NCBI RefSeq assembly: GCF_965232925.1
Contig: NZ_CBDDRA010000008.1
Span: 124,001 to 188,000 of the forward strand
DNA length: 64,000 nt
Origin: Tumidithrix helvetica
Lineage (GTDB): Bacteria; Cyanobacteriota; Cyanobacteriia; Pseudanabaenales; Pseudanabaenaceae
Reading direction: 5' to 3'
Shown here: positions 9,424 through 18,686 of the stretch, in pieces
How positions within the stretch are numbered: the first letter of the stretch is position 1
Layout: every line of letters begins with the position of its first letter
Notes under the pieces: generated by a model
The model's database searches: none
What the model was told of the DNA's origin: nothing
What the model saw: only the letters and a program-made list of their open reading frames with translations
Program-made: the position numbers and the translations under genes

Positions 9424-9444
9424 CCCCTACACCAATTGTAGGGG
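9424..9444. repeat. 8-bp perfect hairpin followed by GC-rich repeat
   Basis: CCCCTACA and TGTAGGGG pair around CCAAT and are followed by GGGGCTGCGCCCC and CTGTGCCTGCCCC. A similar GTGCC...CTGTGCC...CCC palindromic unit lies at 33577-33621, suggesting a dispersed repeat family. Confidence 0.5.
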
Positions 9445-9698
9445 CTGCGCCCCTGTGCCTGCCCCGATTTATTGGATGAATAGGATTTATTTGTGAGAAT
9501 TTAGCATTTATAGATTCAATAGCCTTAGATAAAAGGTTTTGGATTTTCTTATCCCGAACTGGGGTTTAATACGTTAGTTTTGCTCTGCCATAGTTTTTGT
9601 TGTTCGGCGCGGCGGGATGCATTCCTACTTTGGGAATTACTCTAGCAGCCTGTCTAGATTCTGTAAGACTGCTAGGAAGTTAGGAGATTAAGGTGGAT

Positions 9699-9890
9699 TT
9701 AAGAGGTTCGAGCCGCGATCGCATCGCCAAGAATTTTAAATAAATTGCTCTTGGTTTGGGCGTGAGCTTCCTGTTCCCGTTGGAGAGCTTCTAGGGTGTC
9801 TTGATAGAGAAGCTTCCATCGTTCGCTTTCACTCTTATACTTTCGCAACTGATTTACAAGGTCTTGAGCAGAAATTGTTTTCGTAACCAT
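9699..9890 (-). CDS. Small coiled-coil protein of unknown function
   Basis: 63 residues, hydrophilic and almost entirely helical, with a heptad-like centre (LVNQLRKYKSESERWKLL, then LEALQREQEAHAQTK). No family is recognised. An AGGATG ribosome-site-like sequence lies just upstream of the ATG. The presence of a good start and protein-like composition supports a real gene, but the small size keeps confidence moderate. Confidence 0.5.
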   Translation of the reverse strand: MVTKTISAQDLVNQLRKYKSESERWKLLYQDTLEALQREQEAHAQTKSNLFKILGDAIAARTS

Positions 9891-9969
9891 AAAACATCCT
9901 CACAGATTTATAGATCGCTAGCCATCGATCCCGACCCCAAATTATTGATTTGGGATCGTTGGAAACAAA

Positions 9970-10857
9970 TCATAATGCCTTTAGCCAATTTCGGATCAAT
10001 TCATTGACGCGATCGGGAATTTCGTCATGGGGACAATGTCCCGCCGCTACATAATGCTCTGCGAGTGTAGGATAATGCTCTTTAAACTTGGCTCCCCGCA
10101 CCCTTGTATTCATCCAAGGATCGCCTTCTCCCCAAATATTGAGTAAAGGGCAGGACATTACCGACAACAGCTCATCGACTTTTTTACCCTGTGGCGTACT
10201 AAAAACCGAGGCAAATACTTGCGCTGCACCGCGATCGCAGGAAGGACGATAGATCTCTTCGACCAATTGGTCAGTTACAGCAGATGTATCGACATAGACC
10301 TTGAGTAGGGTCTGACGAATGCGCGATCGCCGTCTGACTAACTGAAACAACAAATTATTTGCCCAAGGCTGCTTGAGAACCGATTGGGCGACTTTACCTA
10401 CGGCTTTTTGCAAGGGATTAATCTTTTTCGCGCCCAGTGGATTGGTATCGGTAAAAGGCCCCGCACTATTGAGCAAGATGATGCCTGCCACGGACTGCGG
10501 ATAATCGGCTGCCACGCATAAAGCAGCGTAGCCCCCCAAAGAGTTCCCAGCAATGACCGTAGGGCGACCAATTTGTTGCTCGATAAACTCATGCAACTGA
10601 TCGCGCCAGAGATCGCCGCTATATTGCCAGTTAGGTTTTTGCGATCGGCCAAAGCCCAACATATCGATCGCCCACACTTCAAAATCGCGGCTGAGTTCGG
10701 CAATATTTTTACGCCAGTGATCGGTTGATGCGCCAAACCCATGCACGAGCAACAAAGGCGGCTTTTGCGAGTTTTGTCCTGCTTGGGTGTAATAGATGTT
10801 TTGGTCGCGCCAAAGCCAATAGTCTCCAGCGATCGGCATAGTAGAGATTGCAGTCAT
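9970..10857 (-). CDS. Alpha/beta-hydrolase (possible pheophytinase/dephytylase-like)
   Basis: A 295-residue cytosolic alpha/beta-fold hydrolase. The oxyanion region is LLVHGFGAS, the nucleophile elbow is GNSLGGYAAL (Ser), the acid lies in IWGEGDPW, and the catalytic His is in AAGHCPHDE. This order and the DMLGFGRSQKP block resemble plant and cyanobacterial pheophytinase/chlorophyll dephytylase relatives as well as many haloalkane-dehalogenase-like hydrolases. The substrate cannot be assigned. The ATG at 10857 is preferred to an upstream TTG at 10869. Divergent from mutS, sharing a ~135-bp promoter region. Confidence 0.85.
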   Translation of the reverse strand: MTAISTMPIAGDYWLWRDQNIYYTQAGQNSQKPPLLLVHGFGASTDHWRKNIAELSRDFEVWAIDMLGFGRSQKPNWQYSGDLWRDQLHEFIEQQIGRPTVIAGNSLGGYAALCVAADYPQSVAGIILLNSAGPFTDTNPLGAKKINPLQKAVGKVAQSVLKQPWANNLLFQLVRRRSRIRQTLLKVYVDTSAVTDQLVEEIYRPSCDRGAAQVFASVFSTPQGKKVDELLSVMSCPLLNIWGEGDPWMNTRVRGAKFKEHYPTLAEHYVAAGHCPHDEIPDRVNELIRNWLKAL

Positions 10858-10992
10858 GAAGTCGCTCAAATGGGTTTTCTTTACATATCTTAACTACTAT
10901 CCTAACTTACAGAATATCAACCAGAATATCGACTAAATCAAACTAGACTAGTACAAAGCTCCACAACTAAAAATTCTATAGACTTAGACTTA

Positions 10993-13698
10993 ATGACTGC
11001 GCCGTTACTCACTACTACTCAGGTCAATCGCGCTGCCCTCACACCGATGATGCAGCATTACATTGAAACCAAAGATCAGTATCCCCACGCCTTAGTGCTC
11101 TATCGGCTAGGTGACTTTTACGAAGCTTTTTTTGAAGATGCCCAACTCATTTCTCGCGAATTAGAACTCGTCCTCACAGGTAGAGAAGGGGGAAAGGAAA
11201 TCGGGCGCATTCCCATGGCTGGCATTCCCCATCATGCCCTCGATCGCTATGCCGCTCAATTAGTCGAGAAAGGATTTTCGATTGCGATCTGCGATCAAAT
11301 GGAATCTGCCGCTGTGGCGCAGGGATTGGTGCGGCGGGAAGTGACAAGGGTGATCACGCCCGGGACTGTGATTGAAGAGGGGATGCTGCCCGCGAAGCGC
11401 AATAATTTTTTGGTGGCAGTGGTGAATGCCGCAGAAAATTGGGGGCTTGCCTATGCCGATATTTCCACGGGCGAATTCCAGACGACCCAGTTACGCAGTA
11501 CGGAACAGTTGGTGCAGGAACTCCTGCGCCTGCAACCCGCAGAGGTGCTCTTACCGATGGATAGTCCTAATTTGCAAGGATTAAAAGAGTTCTTTAAAGC
11601 CAAAAATCAGCCCGAGCATCATCCTACCCAAGATGCGATCGCCGAAAAACGCGAACCCATAGAACTCCCCCCCGCCTACACAAAACTCCCCGACTCCCTT
11701 TGTTACACGCAGCGATCGCAAACACCTTTTTCCCTCACAGAAGCCAAACAGCGATTACTGGAAACCTTTCGCGTGCGATCGCTGGAGGGATTTGGCTGTA
11801 ATGCCCTACCCTTGGCGATTCGCGCTTCGGGTGGACTGCTGGAATATCTATCCGCGACCCAAAAAAATCTCCAGACCCCGTTACAGAATCTTTCTACCTA
11901 TACGGTGAGCGACTATCTCTTGCTCGATCACCAAACCCGCAGGAATCTAGAAATTACTCAAACGGTTCGAGATAGCACCCTCTATGGCTCTCTGCTCTGG
12001 GCATTGGATAAAACCACCACGGCAATGGGGAGCCGCGCCCTACGCCGCTGGTTGTTGCAGCCTTTAAAGGATATTCAAGCCATTGGCGATCGCGCCGATA
12101 CGGTCGCAGAACTCTCTAGAAATCACAGCCTGCGTAAGAGCCTACGCCACGTTCTCAACCAGATTTATGACATCGAACGGCTATGCAGTCGCGTTGGGGC
12201 TGGTACTGCCAATGCCAGAGATTTAATTGCTCTAGCCCAGTCCCTCGGAAAACTCAGAGATGTTTCTGAGGTAGTCCTCGATGCTTGCTCTCCCTATCTG
12301 ATTGGCTTGCAACAGGTACCGTTGGATTTGGAACAACTCGGCGATCGCTTGGTGAAAACTCTGGTGGAACAGCCTCCGATTTACCTCACGGAAGGAGATC
12401 TGATTCGAGCAGGTGTAGATTCGCAACTGGATGAATTGCGCCAACAGGCGAAGGCGGATCTCGATTGGCTGGCAAATTTAGAGAAACTAGAAAGAGAACG
12501 CACGGGCATCAGTACGCTCAAACTCGGCTATAACAAGGCATTTGGCTACTACATCAGCATCTCAAAGGGCAAAAGCGATCAAGCTCCCAAGGACTACAAA
12601 CGCAAGCAAACTCTCACGAATGAGGAACGCTATGTCACGCCAGAGTTAGAAGAAAGAGAAGCTCGAATCGCAAAAGCCAAGGAAGCATTGAATCTTTTAG
12701 AGTACGAACTGTTTATCGAATTGCGAACGGAAGTTGCCAAACATATCGAACCGATGCGCGCGATCGCTCAGGCTTTAGCGGCAGCCGATGCGCTCTGTAG
12801 TTTTGCTGAGGTGGCAGTTACCTACAATTACTGTCGCCCCGTTCTAGCTGAGAATCGTTCGGTTCAAATCAAAAATGGTCGCCATCCCGTTGTAGAGCAG
12901 TCCTTACCCGCAGGATTCTTTGTGCCAAATTCCGTGAATTTGGGTTATCCATTATCCGCAAACCCTGAAGAATTGGAAGAATCCCTCACAGATAGCAAAC
13001 ACCCCGATCTGATCGTGCTGACGGGGCCGAATATGAGTGGAAAAAGTATCTTTTTGCGACAAGTGGGCTTGATTCAACTGATGGCTCAGGTGGGAAGTTT
13101 TGTACCTGCGGATGTGGCGAATTTGGGCTTATGCGATCGCATCTTTACCCGAGTGGGTGCAGTAGATGACTTGGCAACAGGGCAATCAACCTTCATGGTA
13201 GAGATGAATGAAACGGCAAACATTCTCAATCATGCCAAGGAAACTTCTCTGGTGTTGCTAGATGAGATTGGTCGAGGAACTTCTACATTTGATGGCATGG
13301 CGATCGCTTGGTCAGTGGCGGAATACCTCGCCACAGCGCTAAAGGCACGCGCCATCTTTGCGACGCACTACCACGAGTTAAATGAGTTGGCGAGTTTGCT
13401 CCCCAATGTGGCGAATTTCCAAGTTACAGTAAAGGAATTGGAAGACGAAATCATCTTTTTGCATCAAGTTCAACCCGGTGGAGCCGATCGCTCCTATGGT
13501 ATCGAGGTGGGTCGATTGGCGGGCTTGCCACCTGCGGTGATCGGTCGAGCCAAACAACTCCTTGCCTACATCGATCGCAACAGCCGCATTGCCACGGGTT
13601 TGAGAAATGCTGGTAATCCTTCACCTGAGAAAGCTTCGGCTAAGAGCAAAACCAAACAAAATAAGGCGCAACTGAGTATCTTCGACCGCGATGTTTAG
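10993..13698 (+). CDS. mutS: DNA mismatch repair protein MutS
   Basis: A 901-residue mismatch-recognition ATPase. The N-terminal mismatch-binding domain carries the GDFYEAFFEDA motif (intercalating Phe and contacting Glu near residues 42 and 44). The lever and clamp domains follow. The C-terminal ABC-type ATPase has Walker A GPNMSGKS near 678, Walker B LVLLDEIGRGTSTFDG and the FATHYHEL switch. The lysine-rich tail ends in a region equivalent to the beta-clamp/tetramer segment (QLSIFDRDV). Length is slightly above the E. coli protein. No mutL is nearby, as usual for cyanobacteria. Confidence 0.97.
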   Translation: MTAPLLTTTQVNRAALTPMMQHYIETKDQYPHALVLYRLGDFYEAFFEDAQLISRELELVLTGREGGKEIGRIPMAGIPHHALDRYAAQLVEKGFSIAICDQMESAAVAQGLVRREVTRVITPGTVIEEGMLPAKRNNFLVAVVNAAENWGLAYADISTGEFQTTQLRSTEQLVQELLRLQPAEVLLPMDSPNLQGLKEFFKAKNQPEHHPTQDAIAEKREPIELPPAYTKLPDSLCYTQRSQTPFSLTEAKQRLLETFRVRSLEGFGCNALPLAIRASGGLLEYLSATQKNLQTPLQNLSTYTVSDYLLLDHQTRRNLEITQTVRDSTLYGSLLWALDKTTTAMGSRALRRWLLQPLKDIQAIGDRADTVAELSRNHSLRKSLRHVLNQIYDIERLCSRVGAGTANARDLIALAQSLGKLRDVSEVVLDACSPYLIGLQQVPLDLEQLGDRLVKTLVEQPPIYLTEGDLIRAGVDSQLDELRQQAKADLDWLANLEKLERERTGISTLKLGYNKAFGYYISISKGKSDQAPKDYKRKQTLTNEERYVTPELEEREARIAKAKEALNLLEYELFIELRTEVAKHIEPMRAIAQALAAADALCSFAEVAVTYNYCRPVLAENRSVQIKNGRHPVVEQSLPAGFFVPNSVNLGYPLSANPEELEESLTDSKHPDLIVLTGPNMSGKSIFLRQVGLIQLMAQVGSFVPADVANLGLCDRIFTRVGAVDDLATGQSTFMVEMNETANILNHAKETSLVLLDEIGRGTSTFDGMAIAWSVAEYLATALKARAIFATHYHELNELASLLPNVANFQVTVKELEDEIIFLHQVQPGGADRSYGIEVGRLAGLPPAVIGRAKQLLAYIDRNSRIATGLRNAGNPSPEKASAKSKTKQNKAQLSIFDRDV

Positions 13699-13733
13699 GG
13701 GTAGCGATGTAATAAGTATTTTAGATGGCTTTC

Positions 13734-15401
13734 CTAGGAAGGAATACCTTTTCTGTTTGGATTCGTGAACCATTTTTTGATTTCTCCACAAAAAAGCCAC
13801 ACGTCATCATCGGACGGTTTCAAGTAATTTGCTAATTCTGGGTCTTCTCCCATTTTCCCAAAGATATCAATTAGCCAATTTGAGCCATGTCCAGAAGCAC
13901 CTAGAGAAGAAAGCCATGACTCTAATTCACCCTTGCGAACAACAAACAGACCGTATTCAGCAAGTTTCTCAAACAGATTATTTGCTGCCTCTTTATCACT
14001 ACCTGAAAGAATATCTATGCCTCCTTTTTTCATATCTAGTCCAGTATCCTTGATTTTTTGATTAACTGCACTGCGTAATCCACCAAGTGACTGATGTTCA
14101 AGCTCAGGAATAAAGCCCCCTTTAAGAAATTTTGTCCACTCTTGACCACCATCTTTCAAAATGTCTACATCAACAATGCCCACTGCTGGAATTCCAAGTT
14201 CCCTTAAAGGCTTAATTATAATGTGGACAGTTTGCTTATTTTGTGCGTTAAGAAATAAGCAGTTGGGAATTCCTAATTCTGGTTTGTGACTTAGCAAACG
14301 CTCGTTAATTTCTTGGTAAAAAGCGCGATCTGAATCAGATTCTGTCACAACTACAAATTCATAGAACAACCCTCCGAGTACGCCTGTTGAGCGTAATAAA
14401 GGATTTCGCATTAAGCGAAGTATGTCTTTATTAGACAAAATTCTAGCCGTAGCGACTTCGCCACGATATGTCAGTCTAACAATATTGACGGGTACACGTG
14501 ACTGTATACATCCCATTACAAAGTTAGGGCTATGAGTTGATACAAAGAGTCTTTTCTCTGAACCTGCACTAGAAGAAGCAATCTCTTTCCCCAGTTTAAA
14601 GGACAGAGAAGGATGTAAAAATGCTTCAGGCTCATCAATTAGAATAATTGCTGGATCGCCAGCAATTATTTCTGTAATAATCCCAGTAAAAGCTTTTACT
14701 CCATCACTAGCCTGCTCAACAGGAAATGCTTGTGCATGAAATTTTACTGCTTCATCATCAATTCCCCTTTCTTCCCTTGGTGTTGCAGGTGGGCGCGAAG
14801 CAAGGCGAAGTCTAAGATGCCCAATATTTGTTGGATCAATTACAAAATATGTACCAAAAGCATCGTGAAGAATTCGTCTAACTTCTTCTCTCTTTACATC
14901 ATCAAGAAATAATACTTGGAAGCTAGCTTGATGTGGCTGTTGAAGATCACCAGCGGTTTGCTGTCCTATCAAATTGATTCGGCTTCTACCATCTAAAATT
15001 ATCGTATTAGATGCGAGATACCACTGACAAAATTGTTGAGGTCGGCTATTTGTACTCAGAAATGTGTTTATAAGATCATGCCTAGGAATGTGATTACGTG
15101 TCCCTCTTTTTCCAATAATTATGTGATCTGGCAGAAGTGCTTCATTATGATTTGGCTGAAGAGTCACCTTTTTAATCTTCTCTTCGGCTATGTCGGTTGT
15201 AAATTCATCAAATTCAATGCTTTCTACTATTACGTTTGCTGTATTCCGCTGTCCTGTAGAGCAATAGCGATGAATTTCAGTTAGAGCTTTACTTTTCCCT
15301 GAATTGTTGGGGCCGACGAATACAGTTACAGGTGTTGTAGCTATTTCTTCAGGTGTTGAACCTATACCTCTTCCAAATTTTAATTTGATAGTCTTTATCA
15401 T
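13734..15401 (-). CDS. Stand-alone OLD-family ATPase-TOPRIM nuclease-like protein
   Basis: 555 residues. The N-terminal ABC/SMC-like ATPase has Walker A FVGPNNSGKSK (residues 29-38) and Walker B AIILIDEPEAFLHPS (~250-262), followed by the STHSP switch. A C-terminal TOPRIM-like domain contains the Glu motif VVVTESDSDRAFY (~350) and the Asp pair GIVDVDIL (~405). This is the layout of OLD nucleases, several of which act in phage defence alone or with a partner helicase (Gabija). No helicase or other partner is adjacent. The gene appears to contain no GCGATCGC site, although these are dense in neighbouring genes, and it is more AT-rich, both signs of recent acquisition. It is convergent with mutS, 35 bp from its stop. 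Confidence 0.85.
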   Translation of the reverse strand: MIKTIKLKFGRGIGSTPEEIATTPVTVFVGPNNSGKSKALTEIHRYCSTGQRNTANVIVESIEFDEFTTDIAEEKIKKVTLQPNHNEALLPDHIIIGKRGTRNHIPRHDLINTFLSTNSRPQQFCQWYLASNTIILDGRSRINLIGQQTAGDLQQPHQASFQVLFLDDVKREEVRRILHDAFGTYFVIDPTNIGHLRLRLASRPPATPREERGIDDEAVKFHAQAFPVEQASDGVKAFTGIITEIIAGDPAIILIDEPEAFLHPSLSFKLGKEIASSSAGSEKRLFVSTHSPNFVMGCIQSRVPVNIVRLTYRGEVATARILSNKDILRLMRNPLLRSTGVLGGLFYEFVVVTESDSDRAFYQEINERLLSHKPELGIPNCLFLNAQNKQTVHIIIKPLRELGIPAVGIVDVDILKDGGQEWTKFLKGGFIPELEHQSLGGLRSAVNQKIKDTGLDMKKGGIDILSGSDKEAANNLFEKLAEYGLFVVRKGELESWLSSLGASGHGSNWLIDIFGKMGEDPELANYLKPSDDDVWLFCGEIKKWFTNPNRKGIPS

Positions 15402-15577
15402 TCTTTAGGATGTATGCGACACATTTATAGGAAGAAAAATTACATTAAAGTGATTATACTGAAAATTCCTGAATAAAAAGTGGCAATTTGCCAAGACTTG
15501 TAAGAAATAAAGTCTCGATTTGCAGGTAGGCGTGTTAACGGAGCTGCAATTACAAAATGAACCTCTAGATAGCACCT

Positions 15578-15664
15578 CAAACTAGGAATAGCTGGTAAAC
15601 TCCAATTCGGTACCAATAATTTTTGTCCATCCAATACATCTGATTGGTGATACCGCACTAACTC
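15578..15664 (-). pseudogene. Remnant of a Uma2 (DUF820) nuclease-like C-terminus
   Basis: Directly after the stop of the MazF-like toxin, in the same frame, the sequence reads ELVRYHQSDVLDGQKLLVPN then WSLPAIPSL. This resembles the conserved C-terminal end of cyanobacterial Uma2/DUF820 proteins (DVLDG...P.W.LP). The rest of that domain is absent, and the frame continues into sequence without family features. Judged a gene scrap left by rearrangement. Confidence 0.45.
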
Positions 15665-16027
15665 CTACTGCAATCCAAGAGTATGTTTCAACGCTTGATC
15701 GATCTCAATTGCGGGTAATGAGCCAATCGAACGCTGAATAGCAGAGAGCGTAACCGTTGCCAAGTTATCGAGCATGACCACTGAATCAGTCAATAGCCCC
15801 GATTGCTGCCCTTCGATGGAACTTAAAAGCACAGTAACTCGACTGGGATGTCCTGCTCTCATCATCTGACTAGTAATCATCGCAACAATAATTTGAGGTA
15901 AGCCTGTCAGCAAGTTATCTGCTTGAACGATCAAAGCTGGTCTTGTTTTGGCAGTGGTCAAGTTAGAGTTTGGAAAAAGAACCAAAACAACATCATTTCG
16001 TCTAATGGTTAGCTTTGGCTGCGTCAT
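15665..16027 (-). CDS. MazF/PemK-family toxin
   Basis: A 120-residue probable endoribonuclease toxin of a type II toxin-antitoxin pair. The family start RRNDVVLVLFPNSN (the ligand loop before strand 2), the TKTRPALIVQADN-like motif (here AKTRPALIVQADN) and the Ser/Thr-rich MITSQ strand are all present. It overlaps the upstream antitoxin gene by 26 bp, so the two are co-translated. An apparently HIP1-free stretch together with the adjacent OLD gene suggests an accessory patch. Confidence 0.85.
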   Translation of the reverse strand: MTQPKLTIRRNDVVLVLFPNSNLTTAKTRPALIVQADNLLTGLPQIIVAMITSQMMRAGHPSRVTVLLSSIEGQQSGLLTDSVVMLDNLATVTLSAIQRSIGSLPAIEIDQALKHTLGLQ

Positions 16028-16253
16028 AATCGTCGTAGATACTCATTTCTGGGCTATCCCAATCCTCTGCAAAGGTTGCTAAATTTGCTCGCAAGACTTG
16101 AGCTTGATCCCTGTCAATGTCATGAGAAGCGAGGTCGATCTCGTTCGAGCTAACAAAAGCCACAATAACCCGCGTTTCTTCATGAATGTTAGGAGGTTGT
16201 TCGACAAATTCTACCCGACCATTCCGATAAATTCCTTCAACAGTAGTTAGCAT
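16002..16253 (-). CDS. Antitoxin partner of the MazF-like toxin
   Basis: 83 residues. The N-terminal TTVEGIYRNGRVEFVEQPP is the beta-strand DNA-binding/dimerisation start seen in small antitoxins preceding cyanobacterial MazF-type toxins. The acidic C-terminus (FAEDWDSPEMSIYDDYDAA) is the likely toxin-neutralising tail. Its stop lies inside the toxin gene, a typical antitoxin-first arrangement that permits autorepression by the complex. Confidence 0.75.
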   Translation of the reverse strand: MLTTVEGIYRNGRVEFVEQPPNIHEETRVIVAFVSSNEIDLASHDIDRDQAQVLRANLATFAEDWDSPEMSIYDDYDAAKANH

Positions 16254-16358
16254 TTTCTTTTCTGCATCCTGTATCTACAACATTATAAAGGCAAGCAAGT
16301 CTCCCATAGGCAGGAATACGCCCTCACGATTTCCGGCTACAGCAGTTAAACGCTTTAC

Positions 16359-16802
16359 TCACAGACCTAATTGTCGCCTCGCCTCAAACAAGCCTAAAGC
16401 TGCGCTTACCGATAAATTTAAACTGCGTACCTTGGGGTGTTCCATAGGAATACAGACATTTTCGCATTGGACGATGAGGTCTTTGGGTAAACCCTTCGAT
16501 TCGCTGCCAAATAGCAACCAGTCCCCCGCCTGAAATTGAAAATCTCGAAAACTGCGATCGCTGTAAACACTAAAACAAACCAACCGTCCCGTAGCCACCT
16601 GTTTGAGCGCCTCCAAATTGGGGTGAACCTGCAAATTGACATACTCCCAATAATCTAGGCCTGCCCGTTTGAGTTGGCGATCGCTAATCTCAAAGCCCAG
16701 GGGTTCGACCAAATGCAAAGGCGTGTTCGTAGCAGCACATGTCCGCGCAATATTGCCCGTATTCGGTGGAATTTCTGGATAAACTAACACGACCTGTAGC
16801 AT
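16359..16802 (-). CDS. trmL: tRNA (cytidine/uridine(34)-2'-O)-methyltransferase TrmL
   Basis: A 147-residue SPOUT-class (trefoil knot) methyltransferase modifying the wobble base of tRNA-Leu isoacceptors. Motifs are VLVYPEIPPNTGNIARTCAAT, LVEPLGFEISDRQLKRAGLDYW, LLFGSESKGLP and IPM...VRSLNLSVSAALGLFEARRQ. The length is the minimal-SPOUT size. Divergently oriented to the DUF502 gene. Confidence 0.95.
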   Translation of the reverse strand: MLQVVLVYPEIPPNTGNIARTCAATNTPLHLVEPLGFEISDRQLKRAGLDYWEYVNLQVHPNLEALKQVATGRLVCFSVYSDRSFRDFQFQAGDWLLFGSESKGLPKDLIVQCENVCIPMEHPKVRSLNLSVSAALGLFEARRQLGL

Positions 16803-16917
16803 AGAGACTTTTGTTTTCTGAATTTTTGTGCGGATGGTTACATTTTGACTAGCACTAGTCTAATCTTAGATTTAGGATAGTAATTGTCGAAATTGCCAAT
16901 TTGCCAACAGTGAGGTT

Positions 16918-17664
16918 ATGTCAGTAAGGAAAAGTAATCTAAAGACTGAATCAACCCTTCAGGGTCGATTTGCTCAAGCTGTAAAAAACGATCTGATTGC
17001 AGGTTTACTTGTGATCATTCCCCTTGCTACCACAATTTGGCTGACATTTACGATTGCTTCATGGAGCATTGACCTGCTGACGCGCATTCCCAAGCAACTC
17101 AATCCCTTGATGGGAATGCATCCCCTGCTGCTAAATTTAGTCAACCTCTTAGTGGGCTTAGCCGTGCCACTCGCAAGTTTGTTGCTGGTGGGGCTGATGG
17201 CACGTAATTTTGTCGGTCAATGGTTACTCAAAGTGAGTGAATCGCTTTTGCAGTCTATTCCCTTGGCTGGGGCAGTTTATAAGACGCTCAAACAACTCTT
17301 GCAAACCCTTTTACAGGATTCTAATGAAAAGTTTCGTCGGGTTGTGCTAGTGGAGTACCCTCGGCGGGGCATCTGGCGCATTGCCTTTGTCACAGGTGAA
17401 ATCGGTGGCGAAATCGAGGCAGACTTAGAGCAGTCGATGCTCAGTATCTTTTTGCCCACCACCCCCAATCCTACAAACGGTTGGTATGCGATCGTGCCTG
17501 AAATGGATGTAGTGAACCTATCGATGTCCGTAGAAGATGCATTTAAGCTGATTATTTCTGCGGGTATCGTTTTACCCGAGCAACTGATTCCCACCGCAAC
17601 AAAAGTCCCTTTAAACGAACTCGAACTGCCACAGCATGAGGTACAATTACGCGCCGATCAGTAA
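16918..17664 (+). CDS. DUF502 family membrane protein
   Basis: 248 residues with two long N-terminal membrane helices (LIAGLLVIIPLATTIWLTF and LVNLLVGLAVPLASLLLVGL). A soluble domain follows with the family-typical SIPLAGAVYKTLKQ, FRRVVLVEYPRRGIWRIAFV and FLPTTPNPTNGW motifs. DUF502 (COG2928) proteins are widespread in cyanobacteria and plants and have no firmly established biochemical role. The last 7 bp overlap the 3' end of the convergent permease gene. Confidence 0.9.
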   Translation: MSVRKSNLKTESTLQGRFAQAVKNDLIAGLLVIIPLATTIWLTFTIASWSIDLLTRIPKQLNPLMGMHPLLLNLVNLLVGLAVPLASLLLVGLMARNFVGQWLLKVSESLLQSIPLAGAVYKTLKQLLQTLLQDSNEKFRRVVLVEYPRRGIWRIAFVTGEIGGEIEADLEQSMLSIFLPTTPNPTNGWYAIVPEMDVVNLSMSVEDAFKLIISAGIVLPEQLIPTATKVPLNELELPQHEVQLRADQ

Positions 17665-18686
17665 CGAATTCTTGGGTCAACCCAAGCATTCAAAATGTCA
17701 ACGAGAATGCTGATAATCACCACAATGAGAGCGAAAAACACGACGACACCCTGAACGACGGGATAGTCTCTTGCCACGATCGCTTCAAACAGTCGATTGG
17801 CTAAGCCTGGCCATGAGAATGTGACTTCGGTTAAGACAGCTCCACCTAACAGAGCCGCAAACGTTAAACCCAAAATCGTGATTACAGGAATCAGGGCGTT
17901 TTTCAGCGCATGGTTAAACAGGATGGAACTAGAAGTAATTCCTCTGGCTTTTGCCGCCTCCACATAGTCAGACTGGAGGGTTTGCTTAAGATTTACCCGC
18001 ACAATTCGCTCAAAGATGCCACTGATCACAATGCCCAAACTGAGGACTGGCAAAGCCAAATATTGCAGGCTGGTAAAAAATAGCTGGCTATCTCCAGCAA
18101 ATAGAGCATCTAGTGTGTAAAGCCCCGTAATCTGGGTGGGGGGATTGAGCGTAGCAGGAAAGCGCGTCCCAATCGGCAGCCATCCCAATTGCACGGAGAA
18201 AACCAATTGCAGCAGCATCCCGATCCAAAAGAGCGGTAAAGAGTAGGTAATGATGCCAAATAGTCGTCCACCCACATCCCATGCTGTGTTGGGGCGGAGG
18301 GCAGCAACAACACCAACTGTAATGCCTACGGCTAGAGCGATCGCCATACTATAGATTGCCAACTCAGCCGTCGCGGGAAAGAAGCTTTTAATAATTTGCC
18401 AAACCGTCTGTCCCTTGGAACTCAGCGAGGTACCTAAATGGAGATGAAATAGGTCATTCATGTAATGAAAATATTGCTCAGCCCAAGAGCCAGATAGCCC
18501 TAGCTGCGTTCTCAAGGCAATCTTTACCTCTGCGGGTGCGCGCGTTCCTAAAACCGCATCCACAGGATCGCCGGGGGTAGCGCGCATCAACACAAAGACC
18601 AACGAGGCGATTACCCATAGCATCAAAGGAGCTAGGAGCAATCGCGCCGTAATGTAATAAAGAAGGGCTTTAAGGCGGTTGGACAT
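17658..18686 (-). CDS. Peptide/nickel-type ABC transporter permease (DppB/OppB family)
   Basis: A 342-residue inner-membrane permease with about six helices. The N-terminal LLLAPLMLWVIASLVFVLMR and ATPGDPVDAVLG follow the DppB pattern. The EAA loop that docks the ATPase is YVEAAKARGITSSSILFNHALKNALIPV, and the C-terminal end is NAWVDPRIRY. No other subunit of this transporter is adjacent, so it is an orphan as often seen for cyanobacterial opp/dpp genes. The ATG at 18686 is chosen because the longer frame runs into repetitive GTCAGTC/GTTTTC sequence with no conserved residues. Confidence 0.9.
   Translation of the reverse strand: MSNRLKALLYYITARLLLAPLMLWVIASLVFVLMRATPGDPVDAVLGTRAPAEVKIALRTQLGLSGSWAEQYFHYMNDLFHLHLGTSLSSKGQTVWQIIKSFFPATAELAIYSMAIALAVGITVGVVAALRPNTAWDVGGRLFGIITYSLPLFWIGMLLQLVFSVQLGWLPIGTRFPATLNPPTQITGLYTLDALFAGDSQLFFTSLQYLALPVLSLGIVISGIFERIVRVNLKQTLQSDYVEAAKARGITSSSILFNHALKNALIPVITILGLTFAALLGGAVLTEVTFSWPGLANRLFEAIVARDYPVVQGVVVFFALIVVIISILVDILNAWVDPRIRY

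Larger units (their letters stand above)
9041..9698. other. 658-bp gene-free region with repeat debris
   Basis: No convincing coding sequence lies between ndhD and the small coiled-coil gene. The stretch is AT-rich near ndhD. It holds a loose inverted repeat (ATCATCGA at 9209 and TCGATGAT at 9241), a solo mobile-element end (9293-9317) and a GC-rich hairpin (9424-9444). Both divergent and downstream promoters could lie here, but none is clear. Confidence 0.6.
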
